DNA of 64,000 nucleotides from Sabellastarte sp. h YS-2021 (Eukaryota; Annelida; Polychaeta; Sabellida; Sabellidae), in NCBI GenBank assembly GCA_964017235.1, contig OZ024930.1, positions 24,308,614 through 24,372,613 on the forward strand, given 5' to 3'. Within the stretch, counting starts at the first letter, position 1, and every line of letters starts with the position of its first letter. The translations under genes and the position numbers were made by a program. Shown here one piece after another: positions 33,663 through 45,939 of this stretch. The notes under the pieces are model-generated. The model worked only from the letters and a program-made list of their open reading frames with translations. It was not told the origin of the DNA and did no database searches.

Positions 33663-34490
33663 GACCATGGACCAACATTGTATCCTGTGAAAGGCACCAT
33701 TGCTGGCTTTTGTCATCTGAAACTTTGCTCACTGTTAAAGAAGCTACTGTTCTTGGAAGTGTCTCCACTCCGTCACTATGTTCTAACCATCTCTACTGCG
33801 CCCTGTCACACACCGTTTATGTACTACATGGCAATTGCTCCTTTTTTAACCATGTGTCAAAGCCGTTACTCCAAGTATGTTACCATTTCAATTGTTTGCT
33901 TCACCTCAACTGCTGTTTCAAGACCCGTTCCAATATGTCAAAGACCTATGTCTGCTCCCCCCCTGCAAATAGTACATCACCAGCAGTCTCTTTACATTTG
34001 TGGTACCTTATCAGATTTTGTTTGAGGCTCTTTGCCTTTTCATCACTTTGTCTCACGTTTTCTCCTGTTGACATATGCACCCGTCACTTCACCTGTCTCC
34101 CCATTGCTACAATTGGTCTTGTCAAATGATGGAAAAAACACACCATCCCATTACGTTATAATCCGTTGCTTCATTTTTGTCTAAGTCTTGATAACTCTGC
34201 CTTCAAGTTGTTACACTTTTCTCTACTGATCAACCTATCTCCCCATGTGGGATCATTTGTCCCTTTTAGTACGTAGCTGTAACTTGCTTCCCATTGCTTC
34301 ACCTCACATACTGTGGTCAACCACCATGTGGCCACCTCTTTGCTTGCCTGTTCCTCTCTGTTGGTAGATCTTGGTATATATGTGAGCCATTTTGGTCAAA
34401 CATGGTCATTTTACCTCAAGACATTACCACGGATAGAGCATTACAACAACTTTTTTTCAGGCAAATTGTCATGGCTGCATAGAATGACGT
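33663..34490. other. no recognisable gene
   Basis: Pyrimidine-rich on the plus strand, with two long overlapping chance frames (33609-34129) that show no known motif. I regard it as non-coding. Confidence 0.4.
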
Positions 34491-34497
34491 TCAGTTT

Positions 34498-34770
34498 ATG
34501 TGGTGGCTATGGATGCAAACTGTAGATGCCAGAAACAGAAGGAAACATAGGAGAAGAATCTATATAAGGGGACGGATACTTGAAAGATTTAGAGAGAAAT
34601 GGTCCAAGGTCCTAACACCAAACACCATATCTAAAATGGTCCTGGAGGTCTACCAAGCTATTTTTGATATATTTTGGGAAGAATTTATACTATCACCCAG
34701 CTACAGAGGCTCAATTGCGTGCCGTTGTAGATGCCTTCGGTCAGCGGTGGAATTGCTAGGAGGCATCTAG
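34498..34770 (+). CDS. unidentified small ORF upstream of YR element 4
   Basis: Ninety codons opening MWWLWMQTVDARNRRKHRRR: a Trp-rich start, a strongly basic stretch, then an amphipathic ERFREKWSKVL segment and a Cys-rich end. I do not recognise it. It could be a remnant of another transposon's ORF (a basic helix next to WEEF is transposase-like) or chance. Confidence 0.2.
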   Translation: MWWLWMQTVDARNRRKHRRRIYIRGRILERFREKWSKVLTPNTISKMVLEVYQAIFDIFWEEFILSPSYRGSIACRCRCLRSAVELLGGI

Positions 34771-34988
34771 GTGTCTCAGGGCTCATTCCTTTATGTCCCA
34801 CCTTAAGCTTATTTCAGCTGCTGCCAGGCTGTTTCTTATCTTGTTTTTTTATTGGTCTAGGTTTGCCTGTCCTTGTCATCCCAAGTTTACAGGTCACTTT
34901 GACTTTGAAAGTTAACCAGTGCACATCAAACTTTTAGATTTTTAGTTTTTTATTGAATTTATTTTATGTTACTGTTCTGCTGGAGGCA

Positions 34989-37300
34989 ATGAGATATAAC
35001 CTCAGATCGAACAGAAGAGAGTGCAGCATTCCTGTCCAGTTACAGTTGGCCACTGATGAAGATTTTATGATGGCGTCAAGAAGTCACATGGAGTCACCAC
35101 AGGCCGGGCAAGTGTTTTCTAAACTCTCAGATAGTGAGTCAGACATTGACATATCAGACTTTATTCATAGTTCTGATCAAAATTTGTCTCCCATTAGTTC
35201 GGATAAACAGAGTGATTTAACTGGTGGTGGCAGGGACAGTGCCCCTGGTACCTCGGGTTCGACTTCCTCCACCTCTGATCAGGCAGCTATTAATCAAAAA
35301 ATCTTGCAGCGATTAAATGCATTGGGTCAATGGTTGGACAGTATTGAAAAGAATACTCTTTCCAATACTGGTGCTAAACCAGTTAAATGTCAAAATAAAA
35401 CTGAAACACATGTCCAACTGCCACAGGGCAGGCTGGATATTAATGATGTCCCAGTGCCCCAGTGTAGGGGATATGTCCTCCCCCCCCCCCTGATAGGTTG
35501 AGGCATGAATTAAATATTCAAGAACAAGTTCAGGAAAGACTTAGGCAGCTGGCTGAAAATGCTGTCCCAGGTAAGCCAAAGATTAAGTCCCAGAGGGGTG
35601 GATCTGTGGAGTTATTTGTCCCACAAAGGGTCAAGTGGCCCCACGAATTCATTCTGGCTGGTCAGAATAAGGACAGGGTCACCTACAATCAATTATCCCC
35701 CATACAGTGGATGGCTGGGTTTTGCAGGACTATCCGGGAGGAGTCAGATATGGTCATAAACACATGTTAGAATATGTCATTAATCTTCTGGATGACACCA
35801 CTGATTTCTCCTGGGCTTCTGCAAAGGCCAGCCTTGCGGTTCTGCTGTGTTACATGGAGCAGGGGGAGATTGTTGGGTGGCAGGAGACTGAGAAAATTGA
35901 TAGGATTCGGAGAGCCCATGCACAGAGGCATGTTGTTGGGCAAGGTAGTACTCACAAAGCACAGGACAAGGGTTCAAATGGGGGCAGAGTCTTTCCCTGT
36001 GTTTATTTCAATAGGGGTGCCTGTTTGCAGAAGCAAATTCATGCGAATAAAGGTGTCACATATAGGCACATTTGTTCTCATTGTTGGAACAAGGAAGGTA
36101 AGCTGTTCACCCACCCACAGGTGGAGTGTAGAAGATCTCAAGGCAATGTAAAGAATGACGTTCAAAAAATGAGTAAGTGGGGGCACAACCTCTGTGGGTC
36201 GTACCCAGGTCACCAAATCTTTTACTAACTCCGCTTTCAAAATTTGTCTCCCATTAGTTCGGATAAACAGAGTGATTTAACTGGTGGTGGCAGGGACAGT
36301 GCCCCTGGTACCTCGGGTTCGACTTCCTCCACCTCTGATCAGGCAGCTATTAATCAAAAAATCTTGCAGCGATTAAATGCATTGGGTCAATGGTTGGACA
36401 GTATTGAAAAGAATACTCTTTCCAATACTGGTGCTAAACCAGTTAAATGTCAAAATAAAACTGAAACACATGTCCAACTGCCACAGGGCAGGCTGGATAT
36501 TAATGATGTCCCAGTGCCCCAGTGTAGGGGATATGTCCTCCCCCCCCCCTGATAGGTTGAGGCATGAATTAAATATTCAAGAACAAGTTCAGGAAAGACT
36601 TAGGCAGCTGGCTGAAAATGCTGTCCCAGGTAAGCCAAAGATTAAGTCCCAGAGGGGTGGATCTGTGGAGTTATTTGTCCCACAAAGGGTCAAGTGGCCC
36701 CACGAATTCATTCTGGCTGGTCAGAATAAGGACAGGGTCACCTACAATCAATTATCCCCCATACAGTGGATGGCTGGGTTTTGCAGGACTATCCGGGAGG
36801 AGTCAGATATGGTCATAAACACATGTTAGAATATGTCATTAATCTTCTGGATGACACCACTGATTTCTCCTGGGCTTCTGCAAAGGCCAGCCTTGCGGTT
36901 CTGCTGTGTTACATGGAGCAGGGGGAGATTGTTGGGTGGCAGGAGACTGAGAAAATTGATAGGATTCGGAGAGCCCATGCACAGAGGCATGTTGTTGGGC
37001 AAGGTAGTACTCACAAAGCACAGGACAAGGGTTCAAATGGGGGCAGAGTCTTTCCCTGTGTTTATTTCAATAGGGGTGCCTGTTTGCAGAAGCAAATTCA
37101 TGCGAATAAAGGTGTCACATATAGGCACATTTGTTCTCATTGTTGGAACAAGGAAGGTAAGCTGTTCACCCACCCACAGGTGGAGTGTAGAAGATCTCAA
37201 GGCAATGTAAAGAATGACGTTCAAAAAATGAGTAAGTGGGGGCACAACCTCTGTGGGTCGTACCCAGGTCACCAAATCTTTTACTAACTCCGCTTTCAAT
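34989..37300 (+). pseudogene. gag region of YR element 4, with a tandem duplication
   Basis: The ATG at 34989 opens MRYNLRSNRRECS, then an acidic/Ser-rich stretch (SDSESDIDISDF) and the family core VKWPHEFILAGQNKDRV, QLSPIQWMAGFCR. The C-terminal Cys/His cluster is CVYFNRGACLQKQIH, RHICSHC, HPQVEC. The core and cluster occur twice because of the duplication. It is a fossil with several breaks. Confidence 0.78.
35177..37299 (+). repeat. 1,060-base tandem duplication inside the gag region
   Basis: Unit 1 (35177-36236) and unit 2 (36237-37295/37299) are almost identical over about 1,060 bases. Both unit boundaries show the four bases tcaa, so the duplication joined at a tcaa microhomology. No transposon ends lie at the joint. 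Confidence 0.9.
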
Positions 37301-37729
37301 GCTGTGGCAGTTGATAAATTGTTGAGGTTGAATATGTCACAAGTTAAACGTACAGCCAGTAGGGTCCGTGCCTTTTGTAATGTTACAACTAACAGATCAT
37401 TTGCTTCTTTTGTGGCAGGTAAAGGGGACAGGGGCTTTAGTACAAATACCTATAAACAGAGTGCAGGTAGGTCAAATATTTAATACTGATGCTGTACCCT
37501 TTGTCCCTCATAAACAAGTACATAAAAACGCTTCATGCAAGTCACATCAGGGGTGAGGTCAGTGGAGTTTCTGGCGTTAAGTCACAGGATAATAGCCCCA
37601 CAGGTGAGACAGTTAGGCTACATCATTCCTGTCTTACTATTGACAACCCAGTAACTAATGAACAAGTTTTTGAAATCCCTTGTTCTAATCGCTTCCACTT
37701 ATTGACTTATTGACTATGGAGTCGGATGG

Positions 37730-38957
37730 TACTGATAATCATAATGGTCTAGGGAATCCAGTTCTCTTTCGGATCTGATGGATTCTGATACTTTTTCTGA
37801 TGACCACTTGCCTGTTACTAAGGTTAATCCCATGGCTAATACAGCAGTTACTGCTTTGAGGAATCACAAGGTTGGTGTTGGTGATAAAGGAGAGAGTTTG
37901 AATCTGGTTGATGGACAGCAATCTAATATTGCTGGCTGCACTGAATTTCTCATGAGTACAAAGCAGTTGGGTTCACACTTTGGTTGTATTCCACTCACCC
38001 CTATGTTATTGTACCAGGGCACTCATAGAGTGTGGCAGGAGGTGCCGAAAGTTTTGCAAGCACGTAGAATGATTAGGGATAGTGTGGTGCCCAATTTTTT
38101 GGGACTACGCATTCCTGTTGGCACTAATCTCAAAATCTCCAGTTGGAGGGCACATCTTTGTGACTATTTTGACAAACAACTGTGTGACCTGATTGAATTT
38201 GGGTTTCCTCTCGACTTTGACAGATCTAGGCACTTGAAAAGTACTGTGGTTAATCATGCCTCAGCTAGAATTTTTTCTGAGCATATTGACAAATACCTTC
38301 AGGAGAAATTGTAGTTTAAAGCCATACTAGGACCTTTTGATGATCCACCTATCAAAATGCATATCTCTCCCTTTATGACCAGGGTGAAATCTGGATCCGA
38401 TTCTTGCCGTGCTATCATAGATCTGAGTTTTCCTAATGGTTCATCAGTTAATGATGGGATGGCGAAAAATTCATATCTAGGTACAGAATTCCAGATGCAT
38501 TACCCATCAGTGGATTCTATTATCCGAACTCTTAGAACCTTGTCCCTCGGCTAGGATATTCAAGGTTGATATTAGCCGAGCTTTTAGGCAGTTAAAGATT
38601 GATCCAGGAGACATTGTTTTCTTAGGTTTGCAACATAAAGATCAGCTGTATCTTGATTTATCGGTACTGTTTGGATATCAATTAGGTTCTTTTTTCTTTA
38701 GTAAGATCAGCAATAGTATTAGATATGTCATGGCAAATAATGGTCAAAATGCCCTCAAGAATTACATTGATGACCTCATATACTGTGGTTTACCCTCCAC
38801 TTTGAACCAGTCTTATGAATTTTTGTTGAATTTGTTGCAGCATCTCGGTTTGGACATCAGCCACAAGAAGCTGTGTCCCCCAGATACCAAGGTTATTTGC
38901 TTAGGTATCTTATTTAATACAGTAGATATGATCATATCAATACCTATCAATATCTGA
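37730..38957 (+). pseudogene. reverse transcriptase region of YR element 4
   Basis: Pre-RT block FGFPLDFDRSR and IDKYLQEKL, then AIIDLSFPNGSSVND, DISRAFRQLKIDP, YQLGSFFFSKISNSI, the catalytic KNYIDDLIYCG and VICLGILFNTVDM. It is cut by the left end of element 5. Broken in a few places. Confidence 0.8.
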
Positions 38958-39489
38958 GATTGTCAAGCAGTCCCAAGAGTGACCAAGTTGAAAGGAGAGA
39001 GGCCAATCTGTGATGAGGCATAAATTGAAAAATCCGCAATGCGGAATAAAAATTTTATTTTTAAAATTTTACATTAGTTTGTTAATATGGTTAATATAAT
39101 ACATCTACCTCTACACCTACATAACTGAGTGTGCCAGACTATGATGTTGAGATTTTATCTTTAAAAATACTTGTACATCACAACTAAAAGCTTGATATAA
39201 AACATCTAGCCATTGGACACCACTGATTGCCATTAAAAATTTTACATGAGCACATAATGGCAATGTTTACAGAGTGCATAATTATATAATATTTACTGTA
39301 CAAATGCACTCTTTCACAATTTAATAGCGTGATAAGAATATTACATTTAAAATTCACATTAAATTACCAATAACTACATCACTATGCTGTCAAACAGACT
39401 GTGTGTTTTACATGTTAAAAGTTACTATGACTAAAATTTTAGTACAAAAGTTGCTAATGACTCTTAATATTTACTTCCATTAGCCAGTA

Positions 39490-39760
39490 GTGGAGCAAGT
39501 CCACGCCAGGGACTGGTAAACCACATTAATAGTAAAACTAGCAAATACACTGACACAGTGGAGCAATTCAGTGCTGAAGACTGTTAAACCACCTTGATTA
39601 TAATTATACAAAATACACTGACAAAGTGGAGCAATCCAGTACAGAAGACTGGTAAACCATCTTAACTTGCTGCAATTGACAATTGTTTAAGAATACTACA
39701 CACTGCTATAATAAAGTGGAGTAAACCACTCCAGACTGGTGGTAAACCACATGCAACAGA
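39490..39760. repeat. degenerate ~80-base repeats in the 3' region of YR element 5
   Basis: Four spaced copies of the pattern tggagcaa(t/g)tccag, gaagactggtaaaccac and aatacactgacaaag. They lie downstream of the recombinase stop, in the non-coding end of the element. Confidence 0.6.
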
Positions 39761-39811
39761 TGATATAACTTAAAAATAACCACCAAATGCCAAACCAGTA
39801 GTGTAGGGTAT

Positions 39812-40790
39812 TTAAGCAAGTAGGCATTGAAAAGATGACGCCACTGACGCTGTGTGTACAGGATCAGCCACTATGTATGCATTGACAGCATCACTGGTCC
39901 ACGTGCCATGTCTTTTGATAGCTTGTAAATCTACATTATTGTTGAAGGCTAAGGTAGCACCTGATCTTCTAAATGTGTGGAATGAAAAATGATGAGGATT
40001 CAATTGAATTAGGGTTAAAATTTTATTAAGATGAGTCCTAATTTGAGATTGGATGATGGGGCCTGAGGAAGTGAGAAATAAGGGGGCATTAGTTCTAGCT
40101 GGAAACTGGGAGATCATGGCACGTAGAGCAGACACAGGACACAATCTGGAGCCAGGTAATTCTGGCAATATAATATATGTACCTTTCTTAGAAGCTTGAA
40201 GGGTTTTCGACCACTTGACCATTACAATCAGGAATTTTTGGTGAAATAATACATCACCTCTACAAAGATGTTTTGTAATTTTGAAATCTAGTTTTGAAGA
40301 CGGAGCCAAATTGGAAATTCTGAAGAAGCCAAAAAATGCAAACAAATAGATGGTTCTAAAAATACTGGAGAAAGGTAACACTTCACAAGCTAAAATTAAT
40401 CTTTTCAATATATTTAGATCAAAAATACCTTTCTGGATAGGTGGACGATGAACAGACACCTCAACTGCTTTTAACATATGTTTGATTTTTGGATGTTCAA
40501 AGATTGGAATTGGAATGTTGAACCACTTGAACATTGACTTGATTGCTGAGATATAGTTGTTGATGGATGCAGGTTTGAGTCCATTGAACACAAGAAATTC
40601 AATGAAAGTGAGCCAAATCGAAAAATCCAGTGCCTGGAAGTCTACAGCTATGAATTCGCAAAAGGCAAGATAAGTGATGAACATGGATTTGTAGGCAGAC
40701 CACGTTTTTGGTCTGAAGACCTCTTGAAGCCTGACATTGACTTTCTGAGCTAAGATCCCTCTGACAGAAGAGGTGTCTGTAAGAAGAACA
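39812..40790 (-). CDS. tyrosine recombinase of YR element 5
   Basis: Open frame with FRPKTWSAYKSMFITYL near its start, then AFFGFFRISNLAPSS (Arg box), IVMVKWSKTLQ (Lys), HTFRRSGATLAFN (His-x-x-Arg) and RHGTWTSDAVNAYIV with the likely nucleophile Tyr. Homology to the other recombinases starts just after the acceptor-like gttcttcttacag at 40777-40793, upstream of the first ATG (40684). Confidence 0.85.
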
Positions 40791-40833
40791 GTTAGGAACT
40801 ATGTATTAATACCATTAATTCACAAGAAGATCT

Positions 40834-43124
40834 TTATATGTGAGTATTCAAGTAAAACTCTTGTTCCTGAACTTTGTACCATCTGGGTTTTTCTATATAT
40901 TCATGGATTTTTTCCATTTGAGTTGGTGTGCCTTCCCACTGAGATAAGAGATCTGCAATTATATTTTTCTTGCCCACAATGTGAACGACCTGGAGACATA
41001 TGTCATACTCTGCAGTTAGCAGCCATATGTTGCGAACCATACTGGCCAGATGCTGATCTTTGGTATACCCAGGGTTACATATACTAACTACAGCCATATT
41101 ATCTGTCTTTAATAATACTTTCTGGTGGGACCACTCAGTCCCCCAAAGTCTGAGAGCAACTACGATGTTGATCATTTCATAGTGTGTTATGTTGAAATCT
41201 CTATCATTTTTGAGAGCGTTGGGGAGGGGAGCTGTATAAATATAATTTTTCCAAACACCCCCCACCCCTTGTAAACAAGCATCTATGGCCAGTGTTTCTG
41301 CCTGAATTACTTCATTATGAACATACTTAGCCGTGCCATTGAATTTTGGAAGAAAATTTTTAAACCAATTTAGATCTCTCTTTATGGATTCTGTGACTGG
41401 TACATATTTTTCGTTGGTAGCCTTTCTGAGGGCTTCTAGAAGACTGTTGACAAAAAACCTTGTAGGTTTGACACACTTGGCTATAAACATGAGTGAACCA
41501 ATAATGGACTGCAATTCTCTCTTGGTTAGATATTTTTGGTTATAGGCCCGGTCACACTTGCCCAGAATTTCTTCCAATTTTTTGGCCGGTACAGATAGAG
41601 TACTAGTCATAGTGTTTACTATGACCCCCAGACAGTTGCCTGTAGTACTGGGTGGCTCTAATTTGGATGTGCTGATAGGGAAACCTAATTTTTCTAGTAA
41701 ATCAAGGAGGAAAATATACGCATTGTGGACTGTACTAAGTGGGCCAATCTCCATTAGATCGTCCACATAGTTGAAGATAGTGAAATTTTTTTGTCTCATG
41801 ATATGCCTAAAGTAGTCAGATAGGCCATTCTTCCGGCCCTGTGGCCGAAGGGGCAGAAAACGTCCGAATAATAGGAGTCCCCCCATTTTAAGCACAACAA
41901 ATTGTAATCTCTTGGATCTATCCTTAACTGGCGAAAAGCACGAGATAAGTCTATTTTGTATAGATATGCGCCTTCCCCCAGGCTAGCCAAAGCTTCAGTT
42001 ATGTTATCAATGGTTGGATATTGAAGTTTATATACAGCATTTAAGTACACATTGGGAGGGGTAAAGGTATTAATGGACAAACCCCTGGGCCAGCTTAGGT
42101 CTATGATTATTCTTCTGTTCTCACTATCTGTCTTCTCCCTAGACATGAAGGGTGAAACCTGAGTGTATTCGCCATAGGGAGGCTCTGTATATGGACCATG
42201 TATAGCTTGATGTTTCTGTTCAGTTTTTAAGTAGTTATCCACATGATCAGGGAAATTAACAGCCGAATTGTGATTCTCTCCTGTGTGGTGGAGCTTATGT
42301 TCTAAAGTGTGTGGAAAATCGAGAGGAAACCCGAATTTTATAAAATAAGGTAATTGGTAGTCCCAATATCCCTCACAGAGTTCTTCAAAAAGTTTAAAAT
42401 TGATGGCAGAAGGAAGCTGTATCTTTGCTTTTTCAAAGTTATACTGTCCTGTGGCTCGGACACTTTTATGGACAGCTACTGGATCAAACTCTTCATAAGA
42501 TAGTATCTTGTTTGGTTTGAGACTTTGACCTATTCTGAGGCGTTTTAAGTTGGTTATTGGTAGAAAACCAAAAGCATTGGTCTGTTGATTGATACATTGT
42601 TTTAAATCTGAACACTTGTCTCCCAACTCATATACATTGACTTTATGCATTATGGCTTTTCCTCTACCTTGTAGCACTGTGTTAACTACCTCGACTGTGT
42701 CTCTTGTGTTAGTACTACTGTTGGACTTATTGCCATAGTCTTTGCTGGGGTTTGAGCCTGCGACCAGGCTATTTTGTTTGTTTTTGTCTGGACCACCTTG
42801 CAATGGTTGTTTTGTATTTATACCTGCGTTCGTGTTATTAGTGGGATCATTGTCTTCTTCTAGATCACCAAGAGGGGCAAATCTGTTGTTTAGCAACAGT
42901 ACGTCTGATTCCACCACACTATAGTTGGTGTTCATACTGACCCGTTTATCTGGTTTGTCTATTTTAATTGCTGGGTTAGCCGGGTTGGAGATGTTACTTC
43001 TGCGAAACACCCGAGTGCGAACCACTACATTTTTACCAAGATTGTTGTGATTTTCGAAAGCGACAGAGTCATGTCTGCATTCCTTGCGCGCGTGTAAAAA
43101 CTGACAAAGTTTCCCTTTGTCCAA
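40834..43124 (-). pseudogene. reverse transcriptase-RNase H region of YR element 5
   Basis: Pre-RT block FGFPLDFPHT, NFPDHVDNYLKTEQ; RT motifs IIIDLSWPRGLSIN, YKIDLSRAFRQLRIDP, CPFGHRAGRMAY and NYVDDLMEIG; RNase H AIDACLQGVGGVW, HYEMINIVVALRLW, KTDNMAVVSI, VVHIVGKKNIIADLLSQW. Carries about one break; otherwise open across the region. Confidence 0.84.
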
Positions 43125-43195
43125 TTTTTGAAATTTTGAGTTATAAAAGATACGTGAACTGCGTTTGTGTTGTTTGACAGCACTTACATGTTTTT

Positions 43196-44899
43196 TTAAT
43201 TTTCTTTGCTAGCTCTCCAGCAGTCTTTTTTAGCATGATTCTCAATTTTACTGTTTTGATTGAAACAATGCTGACACATATGCTTCAACAGCATATTTTT
43301 ATACTCATGTTCAGTACTCCTGGTACATGTACCCTTGTTGAACTGTATACAAGGGACCATTTTCAAGCTTTTGCTTTTGTCAGGCACACTGTGAGCTGAT
43401 GTGGTTTGAGCATATCTTTTCCTAATTTTTTGGACATCCTTGATGTTGGACCAATGCACCACCCCATCCCCCATTCTGTGCAAAAGAACTGAGTGGGCCC
43501 CTTTAGCTGCTTCCCAGGAGTAGTCACAGGCGTCCTGAGCTAGCTCCGTTAGATATTCAATCATATGTTCTTTGATTTGAGGATCTGTTTCCTCTTGCCT
43601 TATTCTCAAAAAACCCAAAAGCCATTGAGTTATACTCAGTTGTTCATACGTGGGACGGCGCCTCAATGTGCCAACAAAAGCCAAATCTTGTGGCCATTTT
43701 ACTTTAGGTTTTTGACTTTTTTGAACTCTTTGACTCAAACTATGCAATAACACATCTAAGGTACCTTGCCCCAGCTGAGCAGAATCCTCCAGTTCTTGAT
43801 ACCTCTGGTTGACTTTCCTGTTGATCTCTGATGAATTCCGCAACGCCTGTAGGGATGGGATGATTCCCTCTGCTGATTCTTGAGACACAGTTCCTTGATT
43901 TTGACCTTGACTTCCTGATCCCATGCTGTGACCTTCACCTGCGCCTCCCAGCTGACCCCCTTGGACTGCGACTGCTTGAGATACTGGAAAAGAAATATGA
44001 TCTGCAGTACCAGTAAACTGAACTCCAGCCCCCTGGTTAGGTAAACGGGGACGTGTGACACCTTGTTTAAGTAAACTTTGATGTGTGTTGACACCTTCTG
44101 CCTGGGGTTGAAACTGCGGCATCTGCAAAGCTTGAGAAAATAGTGTTTTATTTGTTTCTGTTCTGACACCATGTTGACTTGACATCTGATGATTGTTGAC
44201 AGCCTCTATGGTACCCTGTGAATTTGAAACGTACATTCCTGTATTATTACAATGTGTGAGTGGGTACATTTCGTTTACAGGTTGAATTGATGTGATGTGT
44301 GGTATGGGCATGCCAGTGATTTTACTTCTAACTCCTGATACAGGACCTTCATTTGGGTCGGTTAATACGCTTCCTAGTTGTTGACCTCCCTGGTTAATCG
44401 CAACACTGTCTTTTTTAACCGAACTGACTGAGCTTAAGGCACTGATCTTTGGAGATGTAGGCTTCACTGACCTGTTTGATAGTCCCTGAACTGTTTCTGA
44501 ACTTTCGTTACTGGCTGACATGTTACTTGTCTGAGTATTAAACTGTTTTACTAAGCCAGATAATACTTGTCTATCTTTACTTGTCTGTTCTTCCAGCTGT
44601 CCAAACCTCTGAGAAATTTTTTGCAGCTCTGCTAGAATTAGGACTTGTCCATCCATTGATGCACCTGTACTGGTGGCGTTTGAAGAAATATAGCTAGGTG
44701 TCTGTACCTGATTTGCTGCAATACAAGCCTGATCCTCATTAATGGTGGTTGTGGAAAGAGAAGATGTACTCGCCTGAGCTCCTGGCTCCTTCGTTACAGT
44801 TTCGTCAGTGTCCTCTTCCTGTTGAGCTAATGTGCATCTCTTGCCTACCGGCCCTTCATGGGATGTCTGATAGTGGCTGCAGTGTCGTGCGCTCCCCAT
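43196..44899 (-). CDS. gag-like ORF of YR element 5
   Basis: About 567 codons from the ATG of MGSARHCSHYQTSHEG (44899). A long Gln/Ser/Thr-rich middle is followed by the family core VKWPQDLAFVGTLRRR, YEQLSITQWLLGFL and ending in a Cys/His cluster CIQFNKGTCTRSTEH, HMCQHCF, HAKKDC. It is longer than the gags of elements 2 and 3, owing to the low-complexity middle. The start is chosen because upstream codons lack an ATG. Confidence 0.78.
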   Translation of the reverse strand: MGSARHCSHYQTSHEGPVGKRCTLAQQEEDTDETVTKEPGAQASTSSLSTTTINEDQACIAANQVQTPSYISSNATSTGASMDGQVLILAELQKISQRFGQLEEQTSKDRQVLSGLVKQFNTQTSNMSASNESSETVQGLSNRSVKPTSPKISALSSVSSVKKDSVAINQGGQQLGSVLTDPNEGPVSGVRSKITGMPIPHITSIQPVNEMYPLTHCNNTGMYVSNSQGTIEAVNNHQMSSQHGVRTETNKTLFSQALQMPQFQPQAEGVNTHQSLLKQGVTRPRLPNQGAGVQFTGTADHISFPVSQAVAVQGGQLGGAGEGHSMGSGSQGQNQGTVSQESAEGIIPSLQALRNSSEINRKVNQRYQELEDSAQLGQGTLDVLLHSLSQRVQKSQKPKVKWPQDLAFVGTLRRRPTYEQLSITQWLLGFLRIRQEETDPQIKEHMIEYLTELAQDACDYSWEAAKGAHSVLLHRMGDGVVHWSNIKDVQKIRKRYAQTTSAHSVPDKSKSLKMVPCIQFNKGTCTRSTEHEYKNMLLKHMCQHCFNQNSKIENHAKKDCWRASKEN

Positions 44900-45214
44900 G
44901 GTACTGTAATATTGGTTAAAATGAACAGTAAGATATCCAGTGAGATGCAAAAGTAAAATAAGTTAAAACGTGTAATAAATTGAAGATAAAATCGACAAGA
45001 TAAAGTCAATTCTTCATTTTTAAAAAATTCCTTGATGGCAGCTTTGTTACAAGTGAGAGCCCGTCAACCCTGGGTTTGAATTATAGTGGAAGCCAGGAAG
45101 GCGAAGGAATCTTAAAAATAGTGCCAGGAAATGTGACATGATAGACAGAAGGTACAGGGGGGGCACTGTCAATAGGAGACGAGGGGTCACCCTTAAGACT
45201 GAGCTGCATTTTTG

Positions 45215-45835
45215 TTACCCGAAATTTTTCCAGTCTGTTACGACTGGTCAGATAAGAAGGTTGTTACTAAGAACCAACTTCAGTCCCATCTTGGTTTGCT
45301 ATTATACATTTCTAAGTGTGTCAAAGCTGCCAGGTATTTCTTAAATCGTATGCTACAGTTGTTGAAAGACAATTTTGAAAATGATCACATTGTCCTTACT
45401 TGTGAATTGTTTTGAGATTTAGTCTGGTTTCAGACTTTTCTCAAGTCTTATAATGGAATCACCACCTATGACATTAAACCACTTAATATTCGCATATATC
45501 TAGATGCTTGCTTGCAAGGCTTGGGAGGTTGCTATAACAATTTTGTTTACACCATTCCCACCACTAAGGGCTTTAATGGTTATAACATTGTACATTTGGA
45601 GATGTTGAATATGGTGGTTGCCCTTAAGGTCTGGGCCGCCTCATGGGCCAACAAATGTGTACACATTTATTGTGATAATCATGCAGTTGTAGATGTCTTG
45701 GCTTATGGAAACACCAGGGACCAAATGCTGGCCACTGTTGCCAGGAATATTTGGCTCATTACTGCCATGTTTAACATTGAACTCGTGGTTTCACATATTA
45801 AGGGGCAGATAACAGGGTAGCTGACCTCTTATCTA
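45215..45835 (+). pseudogene. RNase H region of YR element 4
   Basis: Continues the RT region beyond element 5: LLLYISKCVKAARYFLNRML, IYLDACLQGLGGCYN (Asp), HLEMLNMVVALKVW (Glu), IYCDNHAVVDVL (Asp) and VVSHIKGQ. Broken in a few places. Confidence 0.8.
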
Positions 45836-45939
45836 GATGGCATCTAACTGTAGATAATGCTAGTAAATTGTCTCAGTCCAGTCCCCTTGCTACACAAATT
45901 GACCTCACATTATTGAATCACGATATTTAGCTTATGTCT

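Larger units (their letters stand above)
38955..45215 (-). mobile_element. YR retroelement 5 (DIRS order, Ngaro-like), nearly whole, nested in element 4
   Basis: Minus strand: gag (43196-44899), RT-RNase H (40834-43124), tyrosine recombinase (39812-about 40790), and a 3' region of about 850 bases with degenerate 80-base repeats. The coding part looks nearly whole, with about one break. Both edges are given to within some tens of bases because no target duplication is expected and I could not pair terminal repeats by eye. It is younger than element 4. Confidence 0.84.

Noticed and set aside
33609-34129. Two overlapping frames of about 138 codons
   Set aside because: No domain, no ATG context or splice support, and pyrimidine-rich composition that keeps frames open.
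35767-37299. Minus-strand and shifted plus-strand frames repeated at 35.8 and 36.8 kb
   Set aside because: They are shadows of the duplicated gag region.
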